From: Deltaproteobacteria bacterium
Lineage (GTDB): Bacteria > Desulfobacterota > Desulfobacteria > Desulfobacterales > SURF-15
DNA length: 64,000 nucleotides
Assembly (NCBI GenBank): GCA_019309565.1
Contig: JAFDFZ010000005.1
Coordinates: 1-64,000 of the forward strand
Reading direction: 5' to 3'
Shown: positions 62,314-64,000 of the stretch, piece after piece
Layout: every line of letters begins with the position of its first letter
Numbering within the stretch: the first letter of the stretch is position 1
Program-made: the position numbers and the translations under genes
Notes under the pieces: model-generated
The model's input: the letters and a program-made list of their open reading frames with translations, nothing else
Databases searched by the model: none
Told to the model about the DNA's origin: nothing

Positions 62314-63522
62314 ATGTCTTTATTTTTATTAAGCGTTAAACAATATCGCATGTATGCCTGCCTTATTATCTCTGCGCTTATCTTGTGGGGGGAGTCGATG
62401 GCGGTTGAGACGACCACAAACAAAGTGGTAAATGCCATGGGCTATGCAGTTATTCACGGGGACAAAATTGCAGAGGCAAGAGAGCAGGCCATTTTGAACA
62501 GCTTGATTTTAGCTATCGATTCCGTTGTGCTTGACATGGTGCCGCTGGAATATCTCATAGAACATTTTCAGGTGACAAATGAAATACTATCGGATTACAG
62601 GGATGATTTTATTGCAGGATATAAAGTTCTTGCCGAGATGAAACACAAAAATATCTATAAAGTGGCCATTGAGACGACCGTCTCTATTGAACAACTGGAA
62701 AAGCGGTTGGCCGAAGCAGGAATCGTACTGGGGAAAAAAGCACTGCCCAAGCTTATTTTCTTTATATCAGAATCTAAATTAGATGACGTCACTGCACGAT
62801 ATTGGTGGGGAGAAGATTTTCCTTACTTTAAAGCAGCAACAGAGATGACCATTGCTGGTATCATGAAAAAAAAGGGTTTTGAGGTTATCGATCCACAAAA
62901 AGCCCTTCAATCTGTTGACATCGCAACTGAAGAGAATCAGCCGGTTCTTGATGATGAACGCGCAATATCCTTAGGCAGTCGTTTCGGCGCAGATATCGTT
63001 GTGGTCGGCCAATCCAGGGTTGAAAGAACAGGCAACATCATGGGTACCAGTGTTCGCTCTTTTCAAGCTTCGGTGACCGTTCGAGCCCTTCAGGTTCAAA
63101 CGGGAATGGAGATTGCCTCAACCAGCCAAACCGCTGTCACCAGCCATGTGGATGAATTTGAAGGCGGCAGTGAAGCACTTAAAAAGGTTGGAATTCTCGC
63201 CGCAGAAGCCCTTTCCACACAAATCGCCGCTGTCTGGCAAAGACGATTGAAAAAATCAACCCCGATAATGCTCGTTGTCGAAGGAACTCGAAATCTCGAG
63301 AACTTTGTATTGTTTCGCAAAACCCTGAATGCTATAGTGGGTGTCGAAGGGATGAAAATTCGGGAGATGAAACCCGACACTTCAACGCTCGTGGTGAATT
63401 ATTCGGGAACACCGGTTGCTCTTGCCGATGCGTTGCTGTTAAAAACATTTGACGATTTTGGTATTAATATTACCGAAGTCTCTGAAGAACACTTGAGGAT
63501 CGAGATTGTTTCAAGACAATAA
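62314..63522 (+). CDS. exported FlgT-like/LPP20-like protein
   Basis: A 402-residue exported protein with an N-terminal signal (MYACLIISALILWGESMAVE, about 13-32; lipobox not obvious). The N-terminal domain (about 40-135, VNAMGYAVIHGDKIAEAREQ) looks like the FlgT/LPP20 fold, and the middle (about 145-290) resembles a CsgG/TolB-like domain: IAGIMKKKGFEVIDPQKALQ, then GADIVVVGQSRVERTGNIMG. A flagellar-T or surface-assembly role is likely but not proven. GGAG precedes the ATG by 8 nt. It may pair functionally with the flagellar-type gene at 611. Confidence 0.7.
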   Translation: MSLFLLSVKQYRMYACLIISALILWGESMAVETTTNKVVNAMGYAVIHGDKIAEAREQAILNSLILAIDSVVLDMVPLEYLIEHFQVTNEILSDYRDDFIAGYKVLAEMKHKNIYKVAIETTVSIEQLEKRLAEAGIVLGKKALPKLIFFISESKLDDVTARYWWGEDFPYFKAATEMTIAGIMKKKGFEVIDPQKALQSVDIATEENQPVLDDERAISLGSRFGADIVVVGQSRVERTGNIMGTSVRSFQASVTVRALQVQTGMEIASTSQTAVTSHVDEFEGGSEALKKVGILAAEALSTQIAAVWQRRLKKSTPIMLVVEGTRNLENFVLFRKTLNAIVGVEGMKIREMKPDTSTLVVNYSGTPVALADALLLKTFDDFGINITEVSEEHLRIEIVSRQ

Positions 63523-63598
63523 GGATAAATCACTGTAAACCTCGCTTCTGATGTTGGCACAACGGGGCTGGTAAAAACCGAAAGACACACGATCTGCG

Positions 63599-64000
63599 TT
63601 GAAGCATAAGAACTTACCCATCAATATACCTAACATTCTTACTGTCAGCAGGATTCTGCTGATCCCGCTTTTTATCATTCTTTTACTAAAGGATTTAATG
63701 CTCTTCGCCCTTCTGATCTTCGCTTATGCAGCCATCAGCGATGGACTTGATGGGCTTCTGGCAAGATATTTCAAGCAGCAATCCACCCTGGGCTCCTACC
63801 TTGACCCGATCGCAGATAAACTGCTTTTGACATCCGCATACATAAGTCTTGCGGTTCTAAAATATATTCCAGGCTGGCTTGCTGTGCTGGTCATCAGCCG
63901 TGATGTATTTATCGTGCTGGCCTTTGCCATATTTGTGCTTTTCGACATCCGGGTAGAATCAAACCCCTCCCTTATCAGCAAATGGACAACTGCGGCTCAG
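63599..64000 (+). CDS. pgsA: CDP-alcohol phosphatidyltransferase (PgsA-like), cut by the right edge
   Basis: The first 134 codons are visible. The CDP-alcohol motif is intact: SDGLDGLLARYFKQQSTLGS then YLDPIADK (about 47-74), the D-G-x2-A-R-x8-G-x3-D-x3-D pattern. It follows IPNILTVSRILLIPLFIILL, typical of PgsA. The only in-frame start after the upstream stop (TAA 63572-63574) is TTG at 63599, and it lacks a clear ribosome site. Expected role: phosphatidylglycerophosphate synthesis in the inner membrane. Confidence 0.85.
   Translation, partial: MKHKNLPINIPNILTVSRILLIPLFIILLLKDLMLFALLIFAYAAISDGLDGLLARYFKQQSTLGSYLDPIADKLLLTSAYISLAVLKYIPGWLAVLVISRDVFIVLAFAIFVLFDIRVESNPSLISKWTTAAQ

Noticed and set aside
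1-64000. CRISPR arrays, rRNA genes, insertion sequences and prophage genes
   Set aside because: No regularly spaced repeats, rRNA sequence, transposase, integrase or phage structural gene was recognised anywhere in the window.

Overview
The window reads as chromosome of a sulfate-reducing Desulfobacterota bacterium, most likely Desulfobacterales. The main evidence is adenylylsulfate reductase (aprBA) together with the membrane Qmo complex (qmoABC). A mid-40s GC impression, a c-di-GMP riboswitch, LPS/heptose functions and delta-type gene neighbourhoods agree with this. No phage, transposase, CRISPR array or rRNA operon was seen. All calls come from reading the sequence; no database search was run.

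Layout. 1-6.1 kb: left edge with a c-di-GMP-I riboswitch ahead of a small flagellar rod-like gene, then a polysaccharide remnant (flippase, unknown protein, GT2) converging on an M48 membrane protease. 6.1-18.9 kb (minus strand): a long information-processing operon read as rimP-nusA-infB-DUF503-rbfA-nrnA-truB-rpsO-pnp-M16 peptidase-dut-MBL hydrolase. 19.0-25.4 kb (minus): tRNA-Gly, merR, pheT, pheS, rplT, rpmI, infC (with an ATA start codon), a previously hidden 41-residue membrane ORF and an orphan HsdR-N-domain protein.

25.7-40.9 kb: the energy-metabolism core. aprBA and qmoABC are separated by about 4.3 kb that is unusually rich in cysteine-cluster and metal-binding proteins: a SEC-C/HEAT protein, two small zinc ribbons and two tandem YkgJ-type proteins. 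A third YkgJ protein lies before aprB, and a radical SAM protein plus a QueG-like Fe-S protein lie after qmoC. The aprBA and qmoABC upstream regions share a TTGACAAG-N12-TGATAG box, and aprB also has a perfect 22-bp tandem repeat in its leader. AprBA reduces APS to sulfite; QmoABC passes electrons between the quinone pool and this step. The block between them is the best candidate here for an undescribed accessory module (Fe-S assembly or redox maintenance), but that is inference.

41-50 kb: two tRNA-Ser genes, an unknown acidic protein, two MoeA proteins (one fused to a periplasmic-binding-protein-like domain), an archease/RtcB RNA-repair pair, uppP and a phosphohexomutase. 50.1-50.6 kb is a gene-free stretch full of inverted repeats. 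50.6-57.5 kb: gmhB, rlpA, lon, hsp20, a toroid-fold prenyltransferase-like protein and apbE. 58-64 kb: etfBA, rimO, a polyprenyl synthase, a FlgT-like exported protein and a pgsA-type gene cut by the right edge. An approximately 145-bp intergenic repeat occurs in opposite orientation at 6.0 kb and 57.7 kb.
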